Assembly: GCA_944321495.1 (NCBI GenBank)
Contig: CALULP010000014.1
Location: 1 to 64,000 of the forward strand
Length of the DNA: 64,000 nucleotides
From: an uncultured Bacteroides sp.
GTDB taxonomy: Bacteria; Bacteroidota; Bacteroidia; Bacteroidales; Bacteroidaceae
Direction of reading: 5' to 3'
The notes beneath the pieces were generated by a model. That model ran no database searches. It worked only from the letters and a program-made list of their open reading frames with translations, and had not been told where the DNA came from. Positions 55,055 through 63,764 of the stretch are shown piece after piece (positions within the stretch are counted from its first letter, which is position 1; each line of letters starts with the position of its first letter). The translations under genes and the position numbers were made by a program.

Positions 55055-55612
55055 TTATTTCCGTACAGACTTCACCTTATAGTCGCAATGCACCTTTCCT
55101 TTCAGCAAAGCGCCCAGTTTGCCCTTGATCATCTGTTTGCGCAAAGCCGACAGGTGGTCAATGAACATCGTGCCTTCCAGGTGGTCAAACTCATGCTGCA
55201 TCACGCGTGCCAGATACCCCTCTACAATCTCGTCATGTTCCACCAGCTCCTCGTCCAGGTATTTCACCCGGATTCTATTCCCCCGCTTCACCGTTTCATG
55301 GATGCCCGGCAAGCTGAGGCAGCCTTCTTCCATCGAAACCTCATCTCCGCCTACCTCCAGGATATGCGCGTTGATATAAGCCTTGCGGAACCCCTTGTAC
55401 TCGGGCAGGTCGTCCGACAGCACATCCAGGTTAATCACCACCACCCGGATGGGCAAACCCACCTGGGGAGCAGCCAGCCCGACGCCATCGGCATGGTCCA
55501 TCGTCTCAAACATATTGGATATCAACTCCTTCAGGTTAGGATAATCCGGAGTGATGTCTTGGGCCACTTCCCGCAACACCGGTTGCCCGTAAACATAAAT
55601 AGGTAAAATCAT
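55055..55612 (-). CDS. def: peptide deformylase
   Basis: The protein has 185 residues with the three family motifs: [20 protein letters not shown] (metal Cys) and QHEFDHLEG (HEXXH). It removes the formyl group from new proteins. It lies 28 bp after ruvX on the same strand. Confidence 0.97.
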   Translation of the reverse strand: MILPIYVYGQPVLREVAQDITPDYPNLKELISNMFETMDHADGVGLAAPQVGLPIRVVVINLDVLSDDLPEYKGFRKAYINAHILEVGGDEVSMEEGCLSLPGIHETVKRGNRIRVKYLDEELVEHDEIVEGYLARVMQHEFDHLEGTMFIDHLSALRKQMIKGKLGALLKGKVHCDYKVKSVRK

Positions 55613-55640
55613 ATTTGCGAATCAAATCTATAAAAAAAGT

Positions 55641-56066
55641 TCATAATCCACGAAAACGCCGGTTCTCCATGTAGCTTTGCAAGATGATAGTGGCACTGAT
55701 TTCATCCACCAGCGCCTTGTTTTGCCGGTCTTTCTTTTTCAGCCCGCCATCCAGCATGGCACGGTGTGCCAGGACAGATGTAAAACGCTCGTCCACATAC
55801 TCCACAGGCATCTCCGGCAACCGCTTTTTCAGCGAGCGCACAAAGGGCTCAATGTAAGCCATGCTCTCCGATGCCTCGTTATTCATCTGCTTCGGCAACC
55901 CCACCAAGATACGTTCCACCGGCTCGCGTGCCACATAGTCCAGGATATAAGTCAGCAACTGATGGGTAGGCACCGTCGCCAGCCCGTTGGCAATAAGTTG
56001 CAACGGGTCGCTCACCGCGACACCGGTCCGTTTCCGTCCATAATCTATGGCAAGCAGTCTGCCCAT
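55641..56066 (-). CDS. ruvX: RuvX/YqgF-family Holliday-junction resolvase-like nuclease
   Basis: The protein has 141 residues with an RNase H-like fold: LLAIDYGRKRTGVAVSD with the first catalytic Asp, ILVGLPKQMNNEASE, and YVDERFTSVLA followed by VDEISATIILQ. In E. coli the protein acts in 16S rRNA 5' processing, so that role is as likely as DNA resolution. It is grouped with def. Confidence 0.95.
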   Translation of the reverse strand: MGRLLAIDYGRKRTGVAVSDPLQLIANGLATVPTHQLLTYILDYVAREPVERILVGLPKQMNNEASESMAYIEPFVRSLKKRLPEMPVEYVDERFTSVLAHRAMLDGGLKKKDRQNKALVDEISATIILQSYMENRRFRGL

Positions 56067-56227
56067 AACCTCGTTACCTTCCTTCCCTTAAAAACTCAGA
56101 CAATGTTTCAACAGGCAAAGGCATGTTCCATACCTCCTGCACAAAGCGCCTGTCAGCGGTGCAAAGATAAATACATTTTCGCAAGTATCAGGTCTTCATT
56201 GCGCTATAATTCTGCAAATGCTATTAA

Positions 56228-56624
56228 TATATGTACTTTTTCTTTCGCTTGCCCGAAAGAAAAAGATGCCCAAAAGAAAGGGCCCCGGCTGTGCCCGCCG
56301 GTCAATGCCGGAGAGCCATGCGGCGTCAAGTTGTGCCTGTGAAACCGGATATATGATACTGTTTCACGCTATGTCTCATGCCGCATGGCCGCGCCTAAGC
56401 GGAGGGGCGTGAAACGGAGAGGGCATTTTTGCGTGAAGGACGGCAGTCTGTTTGAGCGAAGCGAGTTTTCTGCCGTTTAGCAAAAATGTACTTGGCAGCT
56501 ACGCTGCAAAGAAGTAGCCCCGGAGATTCAGCGCTTGACTTTTTTCTTTTGGTATCTTTTCTTTTTGTGTCAAGACAAAAAGAAAAGTACACTATTCGGG
56601 CAAGCGAAAGAAAAAGTACATATA
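56228..56624. repeat. 397-bp hairpin-rich dispersed repeat with 30-bp terminal inverted repeats (MITE-like)
   Basis: The ends 56228-56257 and 56595-56624 are perfect inverted copies (30 bp). Inner hairpins include CTTTTTCTTTCG/CGAAAGAAAAAG near the left end and CTTTTCTTTTTGTGTC/GACAAAAAGAAAAG at 56558-56588. The middle carries GAGAGCCATGCGGC and AGCGAAGCGAGTTTT. A related copy is at 62115-62594. No protein-like frame exists. The rest of the 56067-56723 gap holds only a terminator. Confidence 0.75.
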
Positions 56625-56660
56625 AAAATTCCTCCCCGTGGGGAGGACCAAGGAAGGAAC

Positions 56661-56691
56661 AAAAAAAGGATACCCGGCAAGCCGGATATCC
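56661..56691 (-). terminator. terminator of the OmpA-family gene
   Basis: GGATACCCGGC (56668-56678) pairs imperfectly with GCCGGATATCC (56681-56691); an A-run at 56661-56667 gives the T-run on the minus strand. Confidence 0.7.
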
Positions 56692-56723
56692 CTTTCTTAT
56701 TCAAACCCTATTAGTAAGTAAGC

Positions 56724-57905
56724 TTACTCAAGAATAACTACGCGGTTCAACAGGTTCTTGCCGAACATGTTTTCAGTACCGCCAAAGCCTACGAGCTCGA
56801 GTTGGTCTTTGTCTACGCCTTCAGCAATCAAAGCATCGTAAACAACCTGAGCACGTTTCTCAGACAGTTTCTGGTTCCAAGAAGCGCTACCCGTAGCCTT
56901 GTCAGCATAGCCGGATACCTTGTACTTCTTGTCCGGATTAGCCTTCAGGATCTTAGCTGCCAACTGGATGTTAACCTTGCCGTAATCGTCCAGACGGGCG
57001 CTACCTATCTTGAAGAAGATAGCACGCGGGCCGGCAACAGATACTTCCTTAACCACTTCTCTTACTTCAGGTTTCACGTTAGCCAAAGCATTCTTTGCGT
57101 TGGCCAAGTCAGCCTGAGCCTGAGCCAGTTCATTTCTGTATTTGTTCACTTCGTCGTTGATGGCGTCCATTTCAACCTTTGATACATAAGGCACGAACTT
57201 CTTGCCACCGAACGTGTAAGTAGCACCTACACCGAAGTACAGGCTGGCCACTGTTTTCGAAGAAGACAAGTAACCCAGATAAGAAGGAGCCAACTCACCG
57301 CGGGCTTCTACATCGATATCCCAGTACTTGTTAATGTTGAACTTACCTTGCAAACCGATAGAACCGTTGATGTAAGCGCCTACACCGTTGTCACCGGCCT
57401 GTGCCTTATACCAATTCGTACCATCGCTTTCTACGGTGAAAGCGCCGTTACCCTTGGCAATCGTCAAGCCCGGGCCTGCGAAGAACGACAGGTCGAACAG
57501 ACGGTCAGGGTTGTAACCCCAGATGGCGTTGGAGAGGTTGAACATAGCGTCCAGACGCAACTGGCCAACGTTCTTGTGGTAGCTTGCTTCCTGGCCTACG
57601 GCTACACCGTTTACGAAAGTACCCTTCGACCACTGCGTGTCGAAGTTGGTTCTCCACAAACCGCCCTGTGCACGAACAGCCCACAGCGGAGTGAACCACT
57701 TACCAACCGATACCGTAATGTGGGGAGCCGGGCTTCCAAACTTGCCCTCGCTCTTACCCGAGTTCGTCATAGAAATACCGCCGGTCACGCTCACGAAGAT
57801 ATTATCCGTGGCCTTCTCAACGACGTATTTCTCCTTTGTCTGGCCATTTGCAGTCATTGCTACACCTGCCAGCATTAAAGAAAATATTACTAATTTACTT
57901 TTCAT
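56724..57905 (-). CDS. OmpA-family outer membrane protein
   Basis: The protein has 393 residues with a signal peptide ending about residue 21. An N-terminal beta barrel (VSVTGGISMTNSG, and GVGATYTFGGKKFVPY) is followed by a helical linker (NDEVNKYRNELAQAQADLAN) and a C-terminal OmpA peptidoglycan-binding domain (IFFKIGSARLDDYGKV, YKVSGYADKATG, LSEKRAQVVYDALI). It anchors the outer membrane to the wall and is usually abundant. It ends a same-strand envelope cluster reaching to 62095. Confidence 0.95.
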   Translation of the reverse strand: MKSKLVIFSLMLAGVAMTANGQTKEKYVVEKATDNIFVSVTGGISMTNSGKSEGKFGSPAPHITVSVGKWFTPLWAVRAQGGLWRTNFDTQWSKGTFVNGVAVGQEASYHKNVGQLRLDAMFNLSNAIWGYNPDRLFDLSFFAGPGLTIAKGNGAFTVESDGTNWYKAQAGDNGVGAYINGSIGLQGKFNINKYWDIDVEARGELAPSYLGYLSSSKTVASLYFGVGATYTFGGKKFVPYVSKVEMDAINDEVNKYRNELAQAQADLANAKNALANVKPEVREVVKEVSVAGPRAIFFKIGSARLDDYGKVNIQLAAKILKANPDKKYKVSGYADKATGSASWNQKLSEKRAQVVYDALIAEGVDKDQLELVGFGGTENMFGKNLLNRVVILE

Positions 57906-57953
57906 TGTTGTTAGTTTTTAAACTTTTTCTGTTTATTTGCCCCGACCACTCGC

Positions 57954-58706
57954 TTACTTCAAATAAATCTTATAAGTAAGTCCGCCGGTAAAGTACTTCA
58001 TTCTTTGCAATTCTACCTGCGCATGCAAGTGGTTGAAAAGCAAATAGGTGGCACCCATTGCAAAATCTTTTGCATCATACTCGGCTATCAGCCTCAACTG
58101 AGGATGAAAGGAGGGATTCCAAGTAATACCTACCCCCGGGCCGTTGAGCGGATAATCCAAGCGGTGGTTGAGAAGCCAAGAAAGGTGAACCCCAATCTTT
58201 TCTTTCTTACCCAACGGGATAAACTTCGTGGCTGCCACATAGAAGCGGCAAAAGTACCCGTTGCCATTCACTGCGGATATCTGTCCGCCACCCGATTCTG
58301 TATAGGGGTCTGACGTACCCACTACCACAGCCGGCATGTATTTCCAAAACTGGCCTTCCTCCAAAAGCCGTAACCGGACAGAGAAATACCTGTCTTGGTT
58401 GGTAAACTTACCCTTTCCCACTTTCCAATCTATCCCGATGTGCTGCGACTGAAACAGCGTTGCCGTATAAGCCACTTCCAACCAAGGAAAGATGGTCACG
58501 TTCAGAAAGTAGTTGTACGTATGATAGGTCCAACCGGCAGGAGTAATCTCCTTGTTTAAAAAGTTACCACCGATCATCACCGTCTTATCCCGTTGCATCT
58601 CTGCCGATGGGGCATGGAGAAGACCGGTGGTACCATAAGTCAACTGAGCCGAAAGCATTAGCGGAGAACAAATGAACAAACCAATCAATATGATTTTTCG
58701 TATCAT
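57954..58706 (-). CDS. YjbH-like outer membrane protein
   Basis: The protein has 250 residues from ATG 58706, where MIRKIILIGLFICSP starts a signal peptide. TYGTTGLLHAPSAEMQRDKT matches the opening of YjbH/WbfB-like beta barrels, and strands alternate through the protein (FNPSF-like turns, ending FTGGLTYKIYLK). The family is tied to exopolysaccharide export in Proteobacteria. The neighbours are OmpA and a DUF3869 lipoprotein. Confidence 0.7.
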   Translation of the reverse strand: MIRKIILIGLFICSPLMLSAQLTYGTTGLLHAPSAEMQRDKTVMIGGNFLNKEITPAGWTYHTYNYFLNVTIFPWLEVAYTATLFQSQHIGIDWKVGKGKFTNQDRYFSVRLRLLEEGQFWKYMPAVVVGTSDPYTESGGGQISAVNGNGYFCRFYVAATKFIPLGKKEKIGVHLSWLLNHRLDYPLNGPGVGITWNPSFHPQLRLIAEYDAKDFAMGATYLLFNHLHAQVELQRMKYFTGGLTYKIYLK

Positions 58707-58758
58707 TGCTTTACCCACGCTTTTATGCTTCTATAGCTTGTATCAATAACCGCTGTGA

Positions 58759-59754
58759 TTAGTCAGCTAACGAGGAACCGCCACCGGCACCGTTGGAGCT
58801 ACCATGATTGTTGTGGCTGTCGTGGCTGTCATGAGATTCATAATCTACCGATGCAGTAGCTGCACCAACCTGATACATTACAGTACCTTCATGATCATTG
58901 TAAGAAAGGACTTTGCTTTCAAACTTAACAGTTACCGTATAACCAATAATAGTCTTTCCAGCAACGCCTTGAAGTGTATAATCAACTGTACCCAGCGTCA
59001 TACCGTAAGGCATAGCCAAATCGCGCGAAGCAGAAGCATTCCAGATTTGTCCTTGGTAAATAGCTTTTGTCCACAGGTCGTTTGCTTCTGGAGCTACATC
59101 TGAATCAAATCCAGTATACTTCGGGAGCTGAACCGGTACACCTGCACCAACAGCAGGAGTTTCAGCAAGCGTACCATCTGCTGTCATCGTAATATTACCG
59201 CTTGCATCTGCGACCAACTCTACATTAGAAAGTCCCAATCCTGCTACATCTTCAGTAATATCAGCCAAAACAGCATCAGCAAGTTTCTGAGCCTGTTCCT
59301 GAGTAGCATCAACAGCAGGAGTATCCTCTTCTAACAAATCATCTTCACCAATTCCATACAGCAAGAAGTCTGCGTTACCGTAAGAAATACCACCATCAGC
59401 AGCTTCAGGCAGATAAATCGTTCTTACTGCATCATCATAACCGGAAGCTGAAACCTTAACTACGTGAGAACCTGCAGCCAAGCCATCTTCCTTTACAAAA
59501 TAGCCATCGTTATTAACCGTAACTTCTGTTCCGTCAATAGTTACTACTACCGTCGTAGTTGCAGGAGAAACAGCAGCACTTGTAGCAGCATCGGTCAAGT
59601 TACCGGCAATTACATACTTAGCGGGATCCGGTTTCGGAGTAACCGTCACGTCGCCATTCTCAGAATCATAGCAGCTTGCAAACATAGTACCAACTGCCAA
59701 CACAGCTAACGCCAACTTGGCGTTAAGGCTTGAAAAGATACTTTTCATTTTCAT
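58759..59754 (-). CDS. DUF3869-type lipoprotein with His/Ser-rich tail
   Basis: The protein has 331 residues with signal and lipobox TMFASC (Cys28). An Ig-like carboxypeptidase-regulatory-type domain (YVIAGNLTDAATSAAVSP to VRTIYLPEA) is followed by a second domain typical of DUF3869. The C-terminus ends in ESHDSHDSHNNHGSSNGAGG, a string of five His in a flexible tail that might bind metal. It lies between two YjbH-like barrel genes. ATG 59748 is an alternative start. Confidence 0.82.
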   Translation of the reverse strand: MKMKSIFSSLNAKLALAVLAVGTMFASCYDSENGDVTVTPKPDPAKYVIAGNLTDAATSAAVSPATTTVVVTIDGTEVTVNNDGYFVKEDGLAAGSHVVKVSASGYDDAVRTIYLPEAADGGISYGNADFLLYGIGEDDLLEEDTPAVDATQEQAQKLADAVLADITEDVAGLGLSNVELVADASGNITMTADGTLAETPAVGAGVPVQLPKYTGFDSDVAPEANDLWTKAIYQGQIWNASASRDLAMPYGMTLGTVDYTLQGVAGKTIIGYTVTVKFESKVLSYNDHEGTVMYQVGAATASVDYESHDSHDSHNNHGSSNGAGGGSSLAD

Positions 59755-59767
59755 CTCGATAATAAAA

Positions 59768-61006
59768 TTAAAAATTTAACAATTCACTCTTTATAAAATA
59801 GGGGTTAAAACTATTGTCCCTTAAGGTATTGTCATCCGGACGGGAGCGATAACCACGGCCATAGAGCAACTCGTTTCCGGCATTGTATCGTATGCCGAAA
59901 TCGCCGCCTACCACCCGCGGTATATAGCCTCTCCGCTTATACTTGTAAGGCGGCAAGTTTATCTGGAACAAGAACCCTGCATTGAAACCCTTGTGGGCCG
60001 CATCGTCCTTGCCAAACACCCTGTTCGCCCAAAAGCCGATGGACGCATAGCGGAAATGACGGATCATATCCGCCCGCACCCCGAATTCTTCCAGCAGATA
60101 ACGCTCGCCCTTCACGGAGAACTGCGTGTTGTACTTCGGCCAATAGAAGTTCCCTCCCACGCTGCCGGTCACCGTCACAATCTTGCCCCGGTAAAACTTC
60201 CAGTCCTCCCAATAGCCCCTCATCGTCACCCCCAAGCGGGCTTCCACCGAGAAACGCTCATCACCCTTGAAATAATGCTTGGCGCGCATGTCGACTCCCC
60301 AACGGAAATTGTTGAAGAAGCCCGCGCTCGCCGTGAAGAACACGTTTTGGGGGAAACGCACCGTCTGCGTCAACGTCAGGAACCCCGGGCGTATCTGCCG
60401 GTAAAACCGTCCATAATCATTCACTATCGGGAAAATGACCTGTCCGGTAAACTTGCCTCCTTTCCACAAGGACACCTCAACGGCGGGCGACAAGTTCAAC
60501 ACGATGTCATACATCCGCGACAGCTTGTAATTCTGGAACATGAATTCCGGATACACTACAATATCAACTTTGAACAAAGAACTATTTTTCTTTTCCACCT
60601 TCCGCACCTTCTTCCAGGAACCTCCCAAATCGGAACTGACTTCCCAGTCGCGCCGTTCCGCGCTGGTCAGGCTATCCCCTTCCGCCGGGCGGTAGGTCAA
60701 AGAAACCTGGGGCACGTTATTGTCCAGTACGATAATGCGGCACGCCTTGCCCTGCGGCAACCCCATCCGTTGGATGACATCCACCGCTTTTCCCACTCCT
60801 ACACCTTGTACACGGGAAGTGGAATTCTGCAACACGTACACGCGCTCGTCATTATCTTCTGTCCACCCCACATTCTCGAAGCCCATCTCCACCAGAGCAT
60901 CTACCGTAGCCTCACCTGTCTGCGCCATTCCCGCCAAGGGAAACAAGCCAAACAAGAAGAGCGCAATCAACGTCACCAAGCTCTTAGCCTCAAGGCTATT
61001 CTTCAT
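59768..61006 (-). CDS. YjbH-like outer membrane beta-barrel protein
   Basis: The protein has 412 residues from ATG 61006; ATG 61027 is possible. The signal peptide (LVTLIALFLFGLFPLAGMAQ) is followed by a soluble N-terminal part (VDALVEMGFENVGWTEDNDE, an ordered globular domain) and a barrel with strands such as FFTASAGFFNNFRWGVDMRA, the aromatic-rich YWEDWKFYRG and a long C-terminal strand set ending in FIKSELLNF. It fits the YjbH/WbfB group and is longer than its partner at 57954. A polysaccharide role is inferred from family only. Confidence 0.7.
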   Translation of the reverse strand: MKNSLEAKSLVTLIALFLFGLFPLAGMAQTGEATVDALVEMGFENVGWTEDNDERVYVLQNSTSRVQGVGVGKAVDVIQRMGLPQGKACRIIVLDNNVPQVSLTYRPAEGDSLTSAERRDWEVSSDLGGSWKKVRKVEKKNSSLFKVDIVVYPEFMFQNYKLSRMYDIVLNLSPAVEVSLWKGGKFTGQVIFPIVNDYGRFYRQIRPGFLTLTQTVRFPQNVFFTASAGFFNNFRWGVDMRAKHYFKGDERFSVEARLGVTMRGYWEDWKFYRGKIVTVTGSVGGNFYWPKYNTQFSVKGERYLLEEFGVRADMIRHFRYASIGFWANRVFGKDDAAHKGFNAGFLFQINLPPYKYKRRGYIPRVVGGDFGIRYNAGNELLYGRGYRSRPDDNTLRDNSFNPYFIKSELLNF

Positions 61007-61132
61007 GTAGGAGTTTTTACGCCTCATTCTTTCACGTTTTTTTGCATAGATAACATGCAAACCACGCTGCAAAAATAGACACTTTTTTAATAACACCAAA
61101 AAAATAGTCAGAAAAAATAAAAAGAATCAGTT

Positions 61133-62095
61133 TTAATACACAAACTCTACATTATCTACCCAAAAAGAGTTGCCCGGCGAGCCGATGTAAGCCCCTCCGT
61201 GGCTGGAAGTGAACTGCAACTGCAGGTGGGTAGGCTCATCTCCGGCAGTTCCCCAGCCCACTTCTTGGATGGGTACGCTCTCCCCTTTGCTGTTGACGGC
61301 GTAGCGTTCCTGCACTTGCAGGCGCATCATGTTCGGGTCATAATCCGGGTGGCCGGTGATGTCGCCATACAGCAGGGTAAACGTGGCATCGTTCTGCCAG
61401 TCGGCCGTCGTACGGTCAAAACGCACCACCATCGTGGCCACGCGTTTGGCATAGATATTCCCGTCCTTATCCTCCCATCGTTTCTGCAAAAACAGGTTCA
61501 CCTCCGGGTAATCCTTGCCCTCCACATCCTTAATGCGGCTGAATCCCGTAGCCCGGATGCGGTTTTCACGCTCCGACATCCGTATCTTATAGTCAAAACG
61601 GAGTGCCTTGGGCTTTTGGGTGAAAGGGATGCCCGTGTCCAGCTTCCGCATGGGGTTCTTCGTGCCCGTGATAGGCTCGTGCATCTCGCCAAGAAATACC
61701 GAGCCCGCCGCCAAGACGGTGATGTTGATGAAGCCCAACGCCTTTACGCTCTCCATGCGGGTATCCAGGCGGGCACAGTAGCCGTCGCCCCGCTTCTCGG
61801 GGAAAACAGACGTATTGGTCTTGGTGATGCCAGCCACCCGTGCCAGGATGTTGGAAGAAGCCCACGGCGAGCCGCCCATGTTCTCATAAGCCTCGTTGCT
61901 TTCAATCGTCATCGTGGGGCCGATGGCATACACATGCTTCGTTTCCCCGCCGATAATGGCGGATTCCTTGATCTGCCGGTCTATCCACCGGTCCATATCC
62001 CCGAACGGAATAGGTTCCACCCGTTCCTGTTCCTGTCCTCGTGCCGCTACGCTGCACAGCAGGACAAGTAACATACATGTCAGTATTTTCTTCAT
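61133..62095 (-). CDS. PCMD-domain secreted protein
   Basis: The protein has 320 residues with signal peptide MKKILTCMLLVLLCSVAARG. The body matches the putative carbohydrate metabolism domain: SPWASSNILARVAG, YCARLDTRMESVKALGF, LGEMHEPITGTKNPMRKLD-like core, PKALRFDYKIR, and the end NSFWVDNVEFVY. It has a jelly-roll-like strand pattern and is probably surface or periplasmic. It begins a cluster with the YjbH-like and OmpA genes. The substrate is unknown. Confidence 0.82.
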   Translation of the reverse strand: MKKILTCMLLVLLCSVAARGQEQERVEPIPFGDMDRWIDRQIKESAIIGGETKHVYAIGPTMTIESNEAYENMGGSPWASSNILARVAGITKTNTSVFPEKRGDGYCARLDTRMESVKALGFINITVLAAGSVFLGEMHEPITGTKNPMRKLDTGIPFTQKPKALRFDYKIRMSERENRIRATGFSRIKDVEGKDYPEVNLFLQKRWEDKDGNIYAKRVATMVVRFDRTTADWQNDATFTLLYGDITGHPDYDPNMMRLQVQERYAVNSKGESVPIQEVGWGTAGDEPTHLQLQFTSSHGGAYIGSPGNSFWVDNVEFVY

Positions 62096-62114
62096 TGTTA
62101 CTATTTTTTAATAC

Positions 62115-62594
62115 TGTACTTTTTCTTTCGCTTGCCCGAAAGAAAAAGATACCAAAAAGAAAGGGCCCCGGCTGTGCCCGTCGGGCTACTCCGACCGGTG
62201 TTCAGGCTAAACGGCAGAAAACTCGCTTCGCTCAGACAGCCTGCCGTTCTTGACGCCTGCCCACCGTCCTCCGCTTCACGCCCGCCGGTCAATGCCGGAG
62301 AGCCATGCGGCATCAAACCCGCGATGAAAGAGTAGTGACGTGCCGCATTCCGCAAACTGGAGAGTTTGCAGCCTTCTGCCGCATGGCCCGCGCCTAAGCG
62401 GAGGGGCGTAAGGCGGAGGGTAGTTTTCAGCCGTTAAAAGGGGCAAACTGTTTGAGCGAAGCGAGTTTTTACCCCTTAGGCTGAAAACTGCCCCTGGCAG
62501 CTACGCTGCGAAGAAGTAGCCCCGGAGATTCAGCGCTTGACTTTTTTCTTTTGGTAGCTTTTCTTTTTGTGTCAAGACAAAAAGAAAAGTACAC
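62115..62594. repeat. second copy of the hairpin-rich dispersed repeat, one end lost
   Basis: It begins with the same left terminus as 56228 (26 bases identical, 62115-62140) and shares the blocks AAAGGGCCCCGGCTGTGCCC, GAGAGCCATGCGGC, GCGCCTAAGCGGAGGGGCGT and the closing CAGCGCTTGACTTTTTTCTT and hairpin. It is about 85 bp longer, with an extra block at about 62185-62285. The right terminal inverted repeat is absent, and an AATTGTC array follows instead. Confidence 0.72.
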
Positions 62595-62596
62595 AT

Positions 62597-62645
62597 ACAA
62601 TTCCCAATTGATAATTGTCAATTGTTAATTATCAATTGTCAATTT
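62597..62645. repeat. AATTGTC heptamer array at the end of the sulfotransferase gene
   Basis: Units AATTGTC and AATTGAT alternate from about 62600 to 62643. The array is the same type as 21710-21876 and runs into the coding end of the sulfotransferase. Confidence 0.65.
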
Positions 62646-63744
62646 TATACCCCCACTGCTCCAGCGCGAAGCCCCAATGCTCCTGCACCAGCTGCACGGT
62701 GCGCTCGTCATACTTATACTTATTCTTCTTATACCCCTTCTTGCCCCCGATGTATTTCTCGATAGCCGCGCGGGCTTCGGGGAAACCGGGCAAAGATAAC
62801 GCCTGGTAGATATGCTCGGTCATGCCCATGGCATCCGCCTCAAAATCTTCAAACTTCACCTCTATCAGGTTGCCTGCAGGGATGCTTGCCTTGTCTGCCT
62901 CATACTTGTGGTACAACTTCGCATACACCGACAAGATGTTCCGTTCCAGCTCCTCCGGAGTGATATCCTCCAACTTCAACGGCTGGATGGTGTTCGTGAA
63001 GAAACTCCGCGTGCTCTCGAACACCGTGTACGGGTTGCGCATCAGGTAAATGAACTTGGCATTGGGGAACATCTTCACCAGTTCTTTCACCCGGCCCGTA
63101 TGGGGAGGGTTCTTGCTGAGGAACTGCGTGCCGTGCGTGTTCCACAGGGAAATCTTAATCAGCTTGGTAAAAGTTTCCTCAAACGCCTTCAGCTCGGCTT
63201 CCGAAATGCCGTCGAACAGCAGGTACTTGTCGGCATACTCCTGCATATACTTGGGGAAGAACCAGAAATTATAATAGGTATAGGGCATCATGTTCGCCAA
63301 GGCAAACTCCTCCTCCTGGGGCAGGTCCACCGCCAGTTCCATGTTGTCCGTAGGACGCTTGTCGGGCATCAGCCAGCTCATGTTCTTCTTGAAGAAAGGC
63401 TGCCCCCACATCATCAGGTGCGGAAAAACCGTCTGGTACGTGGTGTTGTAGCCAAAATGCTTGTCGCACGAAAAGACGTTATGCACAAACGTGGTGCCGC
63501 TCCGCCAGTGCCCCAAGATGAATACAGGGTCATGCTCCAGCGGCTTATCCGCCAGCAGCTTGTCGTAACGTTTGTTTTGTATGCCCGCCAAAGGCGACAG
63601 CAGGCGGCACACCGCTTTCGTCAGCCGATACTTGCCCCGGTAGCCGGCATCCACCTCGCGCCCCTTGGCAATGGCCTTGAACGTTTGCCAGTCGGCGCCC
63701 ACCAAGGTGTTTATCGGCAATTTGTTAAATTCAAGTAGTCCCAT
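62632..63744 (-). CDS. PAPS-dependent sulfotransferase
   Basis: The protein has 370 residues with a sulfotransferase P-loop-like motif, FILGHWRSGTTFVHNVF (about 75-91). KFIYLMRNPYTVFESTRSFF provides the 3'-phosphate-binding Arg/Ser region and FLSKNPPHTGRVKEL the substrate side. The order with cysN upstream (20 bp) links it to PAPS supply. A Bacteroides thetaiotaomicron relative in a similar cluster is known to sulfate cholesterol and related sterols; the same activity here is likely but unproven. The last residues IDN lie in the heptamer array. Confidence 0.88.
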   Translation of the reverse strand: MGLLEFNKLPINTLVGADWQTFKAIAKGREVDAGYRGKYRLTKAVCRLLSPLAGIQNKRYDKLLADKPLEHDPVFILGHWRSGTTFVHNVFSCDKHFGYNTTYQTVFPHLMMWGQPFFKKNMSWLMPDKRPTDNMELAVDLPQEEEFALANMMPYTYYNFWFFPKYMQEYADKYLLFDGISEAELKAFEETFTKLIKISLWNTHGTQFLSKNPPHTGRVKELVKMFPNAKFIYLMRNPYTVFESTRSFFTNTIQPLKLEDITPEELERNILSVYAKLYHKYEADKASIPAGNLIEVKFEDFEADAMGMTEHIYQALSLPGFPEARAAIEKYIGGKKGYKKNKYKYDERTVQLVQEHWGFALEQWGYKIDN

Positions 63745-63764
63745 ACCGTTTTCCCTCCTTCATT

